Shown: in pieces, positions 26,312 to 35,532 of the stretch
How the letters are laid out: every line of letters begins with the position of its first letter
Position numbering within the stretch: position 1 is the first letter of the stretch
Assembly (NCBI RefSeq): GCF_036503815.1
Contig: NZ_AP027764.1
Location: 248,001-312,000 of the forward strand
Length of the DNA stretch: 64,000 nt
Origin: Escherichia coli
GTDB lineage: Bacteria; Pseudomonadota; Gammaproteobacteria; Enterobacterales; Enterobacteriaceae
Direction: 5' to 3'
Notes under the pieces: generated by a model
The model's input: only the letters and a program-made list of their open reading frames with translations
The model's database searches: none
Told to the model about the DNA's origin: nothing
Position numbers and translations under genes: made by a program

Positions 26312-27781
26312 TTAATGGCTTTCCGGCGTCTCAATCATGCGTTTCAGCCACGGCACCATCAACAGCATCACTACTGCAACGCCCAGCGTAACCAGGCCAA
26401 TTTTACCAAACACGCTGGTATAGACGGGCAACGTCTCAAGCGGATCTGTAATGTTGTCTGGTACTGCGGTAAATGTTGCCACATAGCCGCCAAGCAAGAA
26501 CGCGGCAGCTTGCGTCAGAAACCACATCCCGAGAATAAAGCCCATCAAATGCTGCGGCACCAGGGCAGCAATCATCGCCAGGCCAAGGGCACTAATAAAC
26601 AGTTCACCTAAACTCTGGAATAAGTAAACCAGCACGATAAACCATGGTGATGTCAGCCCTTGTGCATCAGCAAACCACATTCCCGCAGCTGCAGCCGTCA
26701 AAAAGCCCAGCGAGCACATAAACATACCGAGAGTAAATTTCATCGGCATCGAGAGGTCTTTGCCTTTGTTACCCAAATGCGTGTAGATACCTGCCAGTAT
26801 TGGGCTGGCGAGTACCACCCAGAACGGGTTAAGCGCCTGGAAGCTGACCGGGTTGATGGAAAAGCCGAGAATTTCATGATGCACGTTGTTGATGGCAAAG
26901 AAGTTCAGCGACGTTGGCATCTGGGCGTAGAGAATGTAAAACACCACCGCTTCGAGCATCAGGACAAAGGCAACAAACATTTTATTGCGCCCGGTTTTAT
27001 CCAGCTTGAATGCCTGACGAAAGAAGATGATGGTGACGACGATGGAGAGAACAATCAGCACCAGATTGGCGACTTCTACGTTGTGCATCAGCCATGCACA
27101 GACGAAGATCATCACCACGCTGCCAAGTAACACGTACAACAGTTTGCTGAAGCTCATCGGCTTGAAGTCGGGTTCAGAACCAATGTTTTTCACCATTCCA
27201 CGACAGGCGATGTAAACCAATAGCGCGATAATTAATCCCGCACCGCACAGGTTGTAGGTGACTGAATAGCCGAATCTATCAGCGATCACAGGGGCCAACG
27301 ATAACGCTATCAACGAGCCGATATTGATCGACATATAGAACAGGGTGAATGCGCCATCAAGCCGCGGATCTTTCGGTGGATAGCACTTCGAAAGCAAGCT
27401 GGCAGGGTTAGCTTTAAACAGGCCGTTACCGACAGCGATAGTCCCCAGGGCGATGAAAATCAGGTCAGGCTTAAGTAGCGACATGCCGGTCATGAAGTAG
27501 CCAATCGCCAGCACAAGTGCTCCGAGAACAATGGTGCGTTTGGTCCCCAGCAGGTGGTCGCCGACATAGCCGCCAATGGAAATGAGGCCATAGACCAGCG
27601 CAGCAAACGCACCAAAAGTGACAAAAGCCTGCTCTTGCGAGAATCCAAGCTGTTTAACGAAGAAAACCGCCAGTACGCCCTGCACGCCGTAGTAGCCGAA
27701 TCGCTCCCATAACTCGACAAAAAAGATCATGAAAAATGGGCGAGGTTGCTGCAGCATCCCCATGGGTGTTGTTGTATTCAT
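26312..27781 (-). CDS. dtpB: Dipeptide/tripeptide permease DtpB
   Basis: A 489-residue proton-dependent oligopeptide transporter (POT/PTR2 family) with about 14 transmembrane helices. It has the N-terminal ELWERFGYYGVQGVL motif with the E-x-x-E-R/K proton-coupling residues and the FTLFYMSINIGSLIA signature. It takes up di- and tripeptides across the inner membrane. Length and sequence match YhiP of K-12. The upstream region to uspA contains a REP element. Confidence 0.96.
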   Translation of the reverse strand: MNTTTPMGMLQQPRPFFMIFFVELWERFGYYGVQGVLAVFFVKQLGFSQEQAFVTFGAFAALVYGLISIGGYVGDHLLGTKRTIVLGALVLAIGYFMTGMSLLKPDLIFIALGTIAVGNGLFKANPASLLSKCYPPKDPRLDGAFTLFYMSINIGSLIALSLAPVIADRFGYSVTYNLCGAGLIIALLVYIACRGMVKNIGSEPDFKPMSFSKLLYVLLGSVVMIFVCAWLMHNVEVANLVLIVLSIVVTIIFFRQAFKLDKTGRNKMFVAFVLMLEAVVFYILYAQMPTSLNFFAINNVHHEILGFSINPVSFQALNPFWVVLASPILAGIYTHLGNKGKDLSMPMKFTLGMFMCSLGFLTAAAAGMWFADAQGLTSPWFIVLVYLFQSLGELFISALGLAMIAALVPQHLMGFILGMWFLTQAAAFLLGGYVATFTAVPDNITDPLETLPVYTSVFGKIGLVTLGVAVVMLLMVPWLKRMIETPESH

Positions 27782-27994
27782 ATTTATTAACCTTCCAATA
27801 CCATCCTGAAAAGTATGAACGCGTAAGGGATAACGCGCGAAAAAGTTTACATCTGTCAGAGATTCTTAATATTGATGCGGTGAATAGATTAATACACTAT
27901 TACAACAGAAAATAACCAGCTGATCACACTAATGATGGAAAATATGATGGTGTTAAATGTTGTATTGGCTGGGGATTTTGATTGCGTACGCAGA

Positions 27995-28032
27995 TCGTAG
28001 GCCAGATAAGGCGTATACGCTGCATCAGGTAA
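27995..28032. repeat. REP element between dtpB and uspA
   Basis: GTAGGCCAGATAAGGCGTAT followed by ACGCTGCATCAGG is the conserved REP palindrome of enteric bacteria. The rest of the 27782-28098 interval is AT-rich with the dtpB promoter and the uspA terminator. Confidence 0.85.
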
Positions 28033-28041
28033 CAAGGCGCG

Positions 28042-28073
28042 CCAAAAAGCAAAACGCCCGCATATGCGGGCGT
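28042..28073 (-). terminator. uspA terminator
   Basis: A perfect 20-bp palindrome ACGCCCGCATATGCGGGCGT (28053-28072), followed on the minus strand by TTTGCTTTTTGG, 26 bp after the uspA stop. Confidence 0.85.
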
Positions 28074-28098
28074 TCAGGCACACGTCGTGGAGGGAAGA

Positions 28099-28533
28099 TT
28101 ATTCTTCTTCGTCGCGCAGCGGAACAATCAGCATATCAACGTGAACGGTGTTGATCAGCTGACGTGCGGAAGACATCAGTTTGCTCCAGAAGTCCTGGTG
28201 GTGACCACAAACCACCAGATCCATATCGTATTTCTTGATTGCATCGACCAGAACCTGGCCCAGATCGCCGCTGCCGCTCAGGGTTTCAGTGATTGGGTAG
28301 CCTGCATTAGTGGAAAGCTCGGTCAGCGCATGATGTGTCTCTTCAGAGATGCGTTTCTGCATATCACCCAGATTCACATCAATAAGCCCGGTGTATAGGT
28401 CAGAGTAGTTTACATCTACGTGGATCAGAGAAACTTTCGCATTGTAGGGGCGAGCCATAGAGACTGCTTTCTCTACCAGAACTTTGCTTTCCGGGGAGAG
28501 ATCGACCGCGATGAGAATGTGTTTATAAGCCAT
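28099..28533 (-). CDS. uspA: Universal stress protein UspA
   Basis: A 144-residue cytoplasmic protein of the Usp fold beginning [20 protein letters not shown]. It is a dimeric phosphoprotein induced by growth arrest; this UspA subclass lacks the complete G-2x-G-9x-G(S/T) ATP-binding motif. It is divergent from uspB. Confidence 0.97.
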
Positions 28534-28923
28534 AGTGTTACTCCTTCCATAAAGTTGTCGATGACTGGCCAGCTAGCGTTTCTTGTGCCGTTACGTCACC
28601 CGCGTCCTGCGAACTACGTGCGCGGGGCTAACCCAGCCGTAAAGATTCAGTGTTAAGACCATCCTTACCTTATAGCGACCCGGATGATCCGTCAATCCGC
28701 CTTGCTTACCCGTTAGATAAACAAATTTTCGGCATGAATATATTGATAGTGGTTAACCTTCTGGAAAAAAAACAACCTGATCTCCTACACTATCTATAGA
28801 GCCGCTCGGATGTTGGTCACCACAAAAGCGGTTTCTCCAGGACCTGGTGTTAACTGATTGGCAGCGTATCGGGAGCGGTAGCCCCGGGGTGGAACTCCGC
28901 GGGCAGGTCGCCGGGGAGGAGGT
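28534..28923. promoter_or_regulatory. Divergent uspA/uspB control region
   Basis: A 390-bp gene-free stretch between the divergent starts of uspA and uspB. It should hold the sigma-70 uspA promoter with its long leader and the sigma-S uspB promoter, neither of which I can place exactly. GC-rich dyads (GGAACTCCGCGGGC) lie just before uspB. Confidence 0.5.
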
Positions 28924-29259
28924 ATGATAAGCACCGTCGCATTATTTTGGGCTTTATGTGTCGTTTGCATTGTTAACATGGCGCGCTATTTCTCATCACT
29001 ACGCGCGTTGTTAGTGGTACTGCGTAACTGCGATCCATTGCTCTATCAATATGTTGATGGAGGGGGCTTTTTTACCTCACATGGCCAACCCAACAAACAG
29101 GTGCGTCTCGTTTGGTATATCTATGCCCAACGTTATCGCGATCATCACGATGATGAGTTTATTCGCCGCTGTGAGCGGGTGCGTCGGCAGTTTATTCTGA
29201 CCAGCGCATTGTGTGGTCTGGTGGTGGTCAGTCTGATTGCATTGATGATTTGGCATTAA
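28924..29259 (+). CDS. uspB: Universal stress protein B, UspB
   Basis: A 111-residue inner-membrane protein with transmembrane segments at about 5-25 and 88-108 and a basic cytoplasmic middle. It is a sigma-S-dependent stationary-phase protein required for ethanol tolerance in K-12. A very strong ribosome-binding site GGAGGAGGT abuts the ATG. Confidence 0.95.
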
Positions 29260-29288
29260 GCACTTCAGCAAAAATAACGCATAAAAAA

Positions 29289-29312
29289 AGCGGGCCAGCA
29301 AACTGACCCGCT
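29289..29312. terminator. uspB-side terminator hairpin
   Basis: AGCGGGcCAG / CTGaCCCGCT stem with a CAAA loop, preceded by ATAAAAAA. An almost identical stem occurs at 29467-29486, on the other side of the BIME, followed on the plus strand by CGTTTTGG. Confidence 0.6.
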
Positions 29313-29337
29313 CGAGACTGATTACAAACGCAAAATT

Positions 29338-29436
29338 GCCTGATGTGCTACGCTTATCAGGCCTACATAATCTCTGCAATCTATTGAATTTGCATGTTTT
29401 TGTAGGCTGGATAAGGCGTTCACGCCGCATCCGGCA
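29338..29436. repeat. BIME: two REP units in opposite orientation
   Basis: An inverted REP (GCCTGATGTGCTACGCTTAT, 29338-29366) and a direct REP (GTAGGCTGGATAAGGCGTTC, 29402-29436) separated by 35 bp, between uspB and pitA. It is flanked by duplicated GCGGG/CCCGC hairpins. Confidence 0.88.
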
Positions 29437-29466
29437 TGAACAAAGCGCACTATGTCAACAATCTGA

Positions 29467-29486
29467 AGCGGGCCAGCTGACCCGCT
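29467..29486 (-). terminator. pitA-side terminator hairpin
   Basis: Palindrome AGCGGGCCAGCTGACCCGCT, 18 bp after the pitA stop, followed on the minus strand by TCAGATTG. It duplicates the 29289-29312 hairpin. Confidence 0.5.
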
Positions 29487-29503
29487 CGTTTTGGTGCGTG
29501 CGA

Positions 29504-31003
29504 TTACAGGAACTGCAAGGAGAGCCAGTAAAGCCCGCCGGAAAGCAGTACCGCAGCCGGAAGGGTAAACACCCAGGCCATCAGAATACTGGTCACGGTT
29601 TTACGCTGTAAGCCGCCGCCATCTACCACCATCGTCCCCGCGACAGAAGAGGAGAGTACGTGGGTAGTGGAAACCGGCATCCCGGTATAACTCGCCAGGC
29701 CGATAGACACTGCCGCAGTCATCTGGGCAGACATCCCCTGAGCGTAGGTCATGCCTTTCTTACCGATTTTCTCACCGATAGTCGTTGCCACACGACGCCA
29801 GCCAATCATCGTACCGATACCTAACGCCAGCGCGACCGCCATGATGATCCACACCGGCGCATACTCGATGGTGCTAAGCATGTCGGACTTCAGTTTCTTC
29901 AACAGACGCTGATCGTCAGCACTCACGCCAGGCATCTTCACCACTTTGTCGATAGTGTCAGAAACGCACAGCATAATGCGGCGCATCTGGCTACGTTGAT
30001 CAAGCGACAGCTTGTCGTAGCTTTCCACATCAGTAGTCAACATGCCTTTCAGGCGGTTGAGCGCGTTAATGGTATTCGACGGATGGCAATGGAACTCCGC
30101 AGGTTGCGTTGCGCCAGCTTCCGGAGCCGGTACTAACTGATCAGCACCGGTAGCCTGTTTCAGCAGCGCAGGGTGCTGCTCAAAGTAAGCTTCCACGTTG
30201 TTGATGGCATCACGGGTACGGGTGATTTCGTAGCCAGTGGCATTCATATTCACTACGAAGCCTGCTGGCGCGACGCCAATCAGTACCAACATAACCAGAC
30301 CAATGCCTTTCTGACCATCATTTGCGCCGTGAGAAAACGCCACACCGATAGCGGAAAGGATCAGCGCAATACGCGTCCAGAACGGCGGCTTTTTCTTGCC
30401 GTCTTTCTTTTCACGCTCCGCTGGGGTCAGGTGGATACGGGCGCGTTTCTTGGTGCCGCTCCAATAGCGGCGCAGCAAGAAAATCAGACCGCCAGCAAAC
30501 ACCAGGCCGACAATAGGGGAAACGATCAGAGAACCGAAAATACTTAATACTTTCGGGATATTGAGTGCATCCACCACTGACGTCCCGGTCATCAACGCAT
30601 TGGTTAAACCAATCCCGATGATCGCGCCAATCAGCGTATGAGAGCTGGATGCAGGTAAACCAAAGTACCAGGTACCCAGGTTCCAGATAATCGCCGCCAG
30701 CAACATAGAGAACACCATGGCAAGGCCATGAGACGATCCCATATTAAGCAGCAGATCCGTCGGCAGCATATGCACAATGGCATAGGCAACACTCAGACCA
30801 CCCAGCAAAACACCCAAAAAGTTGAACACCGCCGCCATAACCACGGCGAGCTGAGAACGCATCGCGCGGGTATAGATAACGGTTGCCACGGCGTTGGCTG
30901 TGTCATGGAAACCATTGATGGCTTCGTAGAACAGCACAAAAGCCAGTGCAAGCAATAATAACAGCCCGGTATGCAAATCCAGGCCAGCAAACAAATGTAG
31001 CAT
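29504..31003 (-). CDS. pitA: Low-affinity inorganic phosphate/metal transporter PitA
   Basis: A 499-residue inner-membrane H+ symporter of the PiT family that takes up neutral metal-phosphate complexes. The paired family signatures [10 protein letters not shown] (near residue 31) and [13 protein letters not shown] (near 226) mark the two PD001131-type repeats, with a long cytoplasmic loop between about 240 and 370. It also brings in zinc and arsenate analogues, relevant to the nearby arsenic genes. Length is normal. Confidence 0.96.
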
Positions 31004-31234
31004 AGGACGTTACGCCATTTTGAGGACATGAACGCGGCGCATTATCAGTGACTTTCGCGGCGCGGGCAAAGTGAAATATAGACTTTTTTTGATTTGCCTC
31101 CTGTATAGATTGCACTCAAAAAATAATTATCTTATATAATTCAGGCAAATACTTCCTTTTAGTAATATTGATGCTGGTGCGACCACTGAGGAATCTTTAC
31201 AATTCACGCCCGTTTTTTCTTAGAGGAGCGCAAC

Positions 31235-32437
31235 GTGGAAAGGTTTGATGCCATTATTATAGGCGCTGGTGCGGCGGGTATGTTCTGTTCTGCGCAGGCA
31301 GGTCAGGCAGGACGCCGGGTTCTGCTGATCGATAATGGTAAAAAACCAGGGCGCAAAATCCTCATGTCTGGCGGTGGGCGCTGCAACTTTACCAACCTTT
31401 ATGTCGAACCGGGCGCTTATCTGAGCCAGAATCCGCATTTTTGTAAGTCTGCACTCGCGCGTTTTACCCAGTGGGATTTCATTGATCTGGTCAATAAACA
31501 CGGCATCACCTGGCACGAGAAAACGTTAGGGCAACTCTTCTGCGATGACTCCGCGCAGCAGATTGTCGACATGCTGGTGGATGAGTGCGAGAAGGGCAAT
31601 GTGACCTTTAGATTGCGTAGCGAAGTGCTGAGCGTGGCGAAGGATGATACAGGCTTCATGCTTGAACTGAACGGCATGACTGTCGGTTGCGAAAAGCTGG
31701 TCATCGCGACCGGTGGACTGTCAATGCCAGGGCTGGGCGCGTCGCCGTTTGGTTATAAGATTGCCGAACAATTTGGCCTCAACGTGCTGCCGACCCGCGC
31801 GGGTCTGGTGCCATTCACTCTGCATAAACCGTTGCTCGAAGAGTTACAGGTGCTGGCAGGCGTGGCGGTGCCTTCCGTGATTACCGCTGAAAACGGCACC
31901 GTTTTCCGTGAGAACTTACTCTTCACCCATCGCGGCTTGTCTGGACCGGCGGTGTTGCAAATTTCCAGCTACTGGCAACCGGGTGAATTTGTCAGTATCA
32001 ATCTGCTACCGGATGTGGACCTCGAAACCTTCCTGAATGAACAGCGTAACGCACATCCGAATCAGAGCCTGAAAAACACACTGGCGGTTCATCTACCGAA
32101 GCGGTTGGTTGAACGCTTACAACAACTCGGGCAAATCCCGGATGTCTCGCTAAAACAGCTCAACGTACGTGACCAACAGGCACTGATTAGCACATTGACC
32201 GACTGGCGTGTGCAGCCGAACGGCACTGAAGGCTATCGCACTGCCGAAGTGACGCTCGGCGGCGTGGATACCAACGAACTCTCTTCACGGACGATGGAAG
32301 CGCGCAAAGTGCCTGGGCTGTATTTCATCGGCGAAGTGATGGACGTCACCGGCTGGCTGGGGGGCTATAACTTCCAGTGGGCGTGGTCGAGTGCGTGGGC
32401 TTGTGCGCAGGATTTGATTGCTGTCCGAGGACAATAA
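31235..32437 (+). CDS. yhiN: Flavoprotein YhiN with transposon-altered C-terminus
   Basis: A 400-residue HI0933-family FAD-dependent protein (BaiN-like). It has an N-terminal dinucleotide fold IIGAGAAGMFCSAQAG, the KILMSGGGRCNFTN motif, and C-terminal GEVMDVTGWLGGYNFQWAWS. A GTG start follows GAGGAG. The last four residues (VRGQ) and the stop are encoded by the transposon end, which begins at 32422; as I recall, K-12 YhiN ends AAKSS. The length is unchanged, so the protein is probably functional. The yhiN 3' end is thus the attachment site of the Tn7-like element. Confidence 0.95.
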   Translation: MERFDAIIIGAGAAGMFCSAQAGQAGRRVLLIDNGKKPGRKILMSGGGRCNFTNLYVEPGAYLSQNPHFCKSALARFTQWDFIDLVNKHGITWHEKTLGQLFCDDSAQQIVDMLVDECEKGNVTFRLRSEVLSVAKDDTGFMLELNGMTVGCEKLVIATGGLSMPGLGASPFGYKIAEQFGLNVLPTRAGLVPFTLHKPLLEELQVLAGVAVPSVITAENGTVFRENLLFTHRGLSGPAVLQISSYWQPGEFVSINLLPDVDLETFLNEQRNAHPNQSLKNTLAVHLPKRLVERLQQLGQIPDVSLKQLNVRDQQALISTLTDWRVQPNGTEGYRTAEVTLGGVDTNELSSRTMEARKVPGLYFIGEVMDVTGWLGGYNFQWAWSSAWACAQDLIAVRGQ

Positions 32438-32546
32438 AGTTGTACACAAAGCACTAAAGTTGTAACCATTCTCAAAAAACGACGCTAATGTTGTATACTT
32501 ACTGAATGTGTGGTTATAGGGTTGGAGACTATAAAATGCACATATA
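32422..32546. repeat. Transposon end with TnsB-type binding sites
   Basis: After the TGT terminus, related sites of about 20 bp follow: GGACAATAAAGTTGTACACA (32429-32448), GCACTAAAGTTGTAACCATT (32451-32470), GACGCTAATGTTGTATACTT (32481-32500) and a weaker GACTATAAAATGCACATATA (32527-32546). The shared core is C-N-(A)TAA(A/T)GTTGTA. Closely packed sites next to tnsA are typical of the right end of Tn7. Confidence 0.8.
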
Positions 32547-32579
32547 GGTACGTATCAATGTCGTTTTTAGGGTACGATC

Positions 32580-33422
32580 ATGGCTAGGGGTAGGCGTCTC
32601 AAATCCTATTTGGATTATGAAAATGCGCTAGGTGACGGCATAGGAGTGGGCTATGGCCAAAGTTATCAGCCCTGGCTTAGAGCTCAGGACGTTAAATCCC
32701 GTGGAAACCGTTCGATAGTCTTTGGCCTTAAGACGTTTCGAAACCATCATCTCCTTTCTTCTGTCGAAAGTAACTTTTTCTATCTGGCTGAGTTTAATGA
32801 CTCGGTGATTGATATCCGGGAACAATTCCCACTCTTTCCTCTCCGGCTTACCCAACAAATAGCAAATCATCTACATTTTCAACATCCTATGGTGAGGGGA
32901 GTAAGAGGAGTACCTGTCGAAGTTCTGAATGTTATGACAACCGATTTTTTACTGACCTTGAGAACTCCTGAAGGCGGACTTCGATACAAAGCTATAGCAG
33001 TAAAACATAACGAGAGCATACCTGAACGCGAAGCCCAAAAACTTGAAATAGAGAGGATGTTTTGGCAGTTGATTGATGTTGAGTTTCAAATTTATGTTGG
33101 CTCGGAACTCAATAACGTCGTCGGTAAAAACATTTGCTGGGCTACTTCTGTATTAAGAGATGGTTCTGAATTTTATGATAAATATCCTCTTGATAAAATC
33201 CTATGGAAGCTTAAACCAGATGTTTATCCCATAGTAGGACTACGTGCAATGATTTCATCAATCTTTGGGGTAGATGCACAAGAAGCGATGATGTTATTGC
33301 AGGCAATGATTGGATTAAAAATGATAAATGTTGATTTATCATATCCAATACTCGAAACCGGTCTGATAAAGATAATTTCCAATGACCACTATATAGGACT
33401 GAACGCAAATGGATATTATTAG
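32580..33422 (+). CDS. tnsA: TnsA-like transposon endonuclease
   Basis: A 280-residue TnsA homologue (Tn7 TnsA is 273). It has the restriction-endonuclease-like fold residues E63 (SSVESNFFYLAEF), D122 (NVMTTDFLLTL) and K142 (YKAIAVKHN), corresponding to Tn7 E63, D114 and K132. It cuts the 5' ends of the transposon so that movement is cut-and-paste. The C-terminal part binds TnsC in Tn7. The stop overlaps the tnsB start by 14 bp. The gene is AT-rich compared with the chromosome. Confidence 0.93.
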   Translation: MARGRRLKSYLDYENALGDGIGVGYGQSYQPWLRAQDVKSRGNRSIVFGLKTFRNHHLLSSVESNFFYLAEFNDSVIDIREQFPLFPLRLTQQIANHLHFQHPMVRGVRGVPVEVLNVMTTDFLLTLRTPEGGLRYKAIAVKHNESIPEREAQKLEIERMFWQLIDVEFQIYVGSELNNVVGKNICWATSVLRDGSEFYDKYPLDKILWKLKPDVYPIVGLRAMISSIFGVDAQEAMMLLQAMIGLKMINVDLSYPILETGLIKIISNDHYIGLNANGYY

Positions 33423-35532
33423 GAATTCAGTCTGGCTCTCTCAAGGCACTGATTTGCTTGCAGAGGGACTTTACCGTGTTTTGGATTTTGACAGAAAGGT
33501 CGATTTGTTAATTTTGTTTAAAATAAAATCAGAAAGAACGGGTAAGCCAATCCCTTTCTCATTTTCAATGTTTAAATATTATATTGAATCAAATAGCATA
33601 ACTTGTAAAGATTATATATATCCTTCATATATGTTAGTAGATGAGAAAGAATTAACAGATAAAGACAGAGGAAGGCGAGATGAAAATTACAATATCATTA
33701 AAGATCTTGTAGATGACAGAATGTTTCTGTTCGACTATGCATTACATAAAAAGTCGCACCTTTTAATGGATTACTCAAGAAATAAAAAAATATCACAATA
33801 TACTATCAGAACGCTTCTGGCGTTGTATTGGCGACATGGGCAGGATATTTATGCATTGCTACCCGCATTCTCGAACTGTGGCGCCGCTGGGAAAAGTAGA
33901 ATCAAACATGAAATTAAACTTGGGAATTCCAAAAAAAACAGAGCATTACCTAATGAACGATCACGTGTTTTCATTCTTAATGAAAGAGATATAAATAATA
34001 TTAGAAAATCTCTCATTACGTATCATTATAAAGTTAACGGAGATACGATAAAGAAAACATTAGAGAGACATATTGATTTGTATTTTAGGGATGAAATTAA
34101 AACAGCAAACCTAGAAAATAGAGCTCCATATGTTCCTTCTTTAAAACAATTTTCATACTGGAATAAAAAACTCTTCACTAAAGATTTCTCGATAAATAAG
34201 AAGAACACGAAAAAAGAAATAGACCTCAAAATGCGGGCGCTTTTAGGTAGTGTGGCTAATACAACTGTTTTGCCGGGTGATGTTTTCGAAATAGACTCAA
34301 CTGTCGCTGATGTACATCTTATTTCGAGTTTAAACAGACGAAAAGTCATTGGGCGTCCTACTATTTATACAGTGGTGGATCGTGCAACAAGAATGATTGT
34401 TGGCCTTCATGTTTCTTTATACCATGCTTCATGGCGAGCCGCCCGACAAGCGTTAGCAAATTGCTTTATGCCAAAAAAAGAATATTGTAGATTATTTGGA
34501 ATCTCTATTACTGATGATGATTGGCCTTGTTCTCACATTCCATTAACATTGATGTGTGACAACGGGGAGATGATTGGTCTTAAACCTCAGGAAGAGATGA
34601 CCCCCCTGACAAAACTTGAGTTTGCGCCAGTCGGTAGAGGCGACAGAAAAAGCATTGTTGAACGCTGTTTCGGCATTCTGAATGATGAGGTTATTCATAG
34701 GCTTATTGGAACAACACGAAGGGGAAAGATTGTTAAAGGAGAGCCAACACCGCAATCCAGGGCTTGTTTAACGATTCAGGAGGTCACGTCTTTACTGATT
34801 CGGGAGATACTTGCACATAATCAGAGAACGTATGAGGAACTGGCTTATATCAATCCCTTACTGATTGAAAATGATCTCGTAATATCACCAAAAAATAGTT
34901 GGATGATAAGCTTAAAGCACGGGAGATTCAGCGCAAGAGCCGTTGGGGCCGACGAAGTGATCGCACGATTGTTAATCCCTGTGAACGCTAACATTACCGC
35001 CGGTGGGATTCAGTACAATAATCTTTTTTATGAATGTGATCCTGAAATTGCATCAGGTGTCAGAGTATTTGGAAGAACCACTTGTGAAGCAAGAATAGAT
35101 GACAATTGCGTAGATTATATATATGTAAGATTTGACAAAAATAGCATTTTCAAAAAACATTACCTACTTAAGAAAAGAGATGTATTTAAAGGGAAAGCTC
35201 ATCTTGATACAGATGTAATGGCTGATTGGGTAGATACTCAAAAAGAAATTAATTTATTTACTCTGGATTCGCTCAGCAATATCAATAATAAAGATGAATT
35301 TAACAGGAAAGGTAACGAAAGATTAAATGAAATATACGAATCTCGCCGGGTACATGGTAAAGATATTAAAAAGAACAGGAAAAATGAACTTGATTCATTA
35401 GGGCGAACTCATGTTGCTAATGGAAGATCTGAACCCCTACTTCCTTCATCCAGTAATGTTCTGCTTTTGCCTGGCCGGGAGGAGAAACAAAGATGGTTAA
35501 AAGGTAAGAAGAAGACTGAGGACGCAGAATAA
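33409..35532 (+). CDS. tnsB: TnsB-like DDE transposase
   Basis: A 707-residue rve-type transposase (Tn7 TnsB is 702). The catalytic triad is D296 (FEIDSTVADV), D384 (LMCDNGEMI) and E418 (SIVERCFGIL), with spacing 88 and 34 close to Tn7's. The N-terminal region holds HTH DNA-binding domains for the terminal sites; the lysine-rich tail after about 600 would contact TnsC. It joins the transposon 3' ends to target DNA. It overlaps tnsA and tnsC. Confidence 0.95.
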   Translation: MDIIRNSVWLSQGTDLLAEGLYRVLDFDRKVDLLILFKIKSERTGKPIPFSFSMFKYYIESNSITCKDYIYPSYMLVDEKELTDKDRGRRDENYNIIKDLVDDRMFLFDYALHKKSHLLMDYSRNKKISQYTIRTLLALYWRHGQDIYALLPAFSNCGAAGKSRIKHEIKLGNSKKNRALPNERSRVFILNERDINNIRKSLITYHYKVNGDTIKKTLERHIDLYFRDEIKTANLENRAPYVPSLKQFSYWNKKLFTKDFSINKKNTKKEIDLKMRALLGSVANTTVLPGDVFEIDSTVADVHLISSLNRRKVIGRPTIYTVVDRATRMIVGLHVSLYHASWRAARQALANCFMPKKEYCRLFGISITDDDWPCSHIPLTLMCDNGEMIGLKPQEEMTPLTKLEFAPVGRGDRKSIVERCFGILNDEVIHRLIGTTRRGKIVKGEPTPQSRACLTIQEVTSLLIREILAHNQRTYEELAYINPLLIENDLVISPKNSWMISLKHGRFSARAVGADEVIARLLIPVNANITAGGIQYNNLFYECDPEIASGVRVFGRTTCEARIDDNCVDYIYVRFDKNSIFKKHYLLKKRDVFKGKAHLDTDVMADWVDTQKEINLFTLDSLSNINNKDEFNRKGNERLNEIYESRRVHGKDIKKNRKNELDSLGRTHVANGRSEPLLPSSSNVLLLPGREEKQRWLKGKKKTEDAE

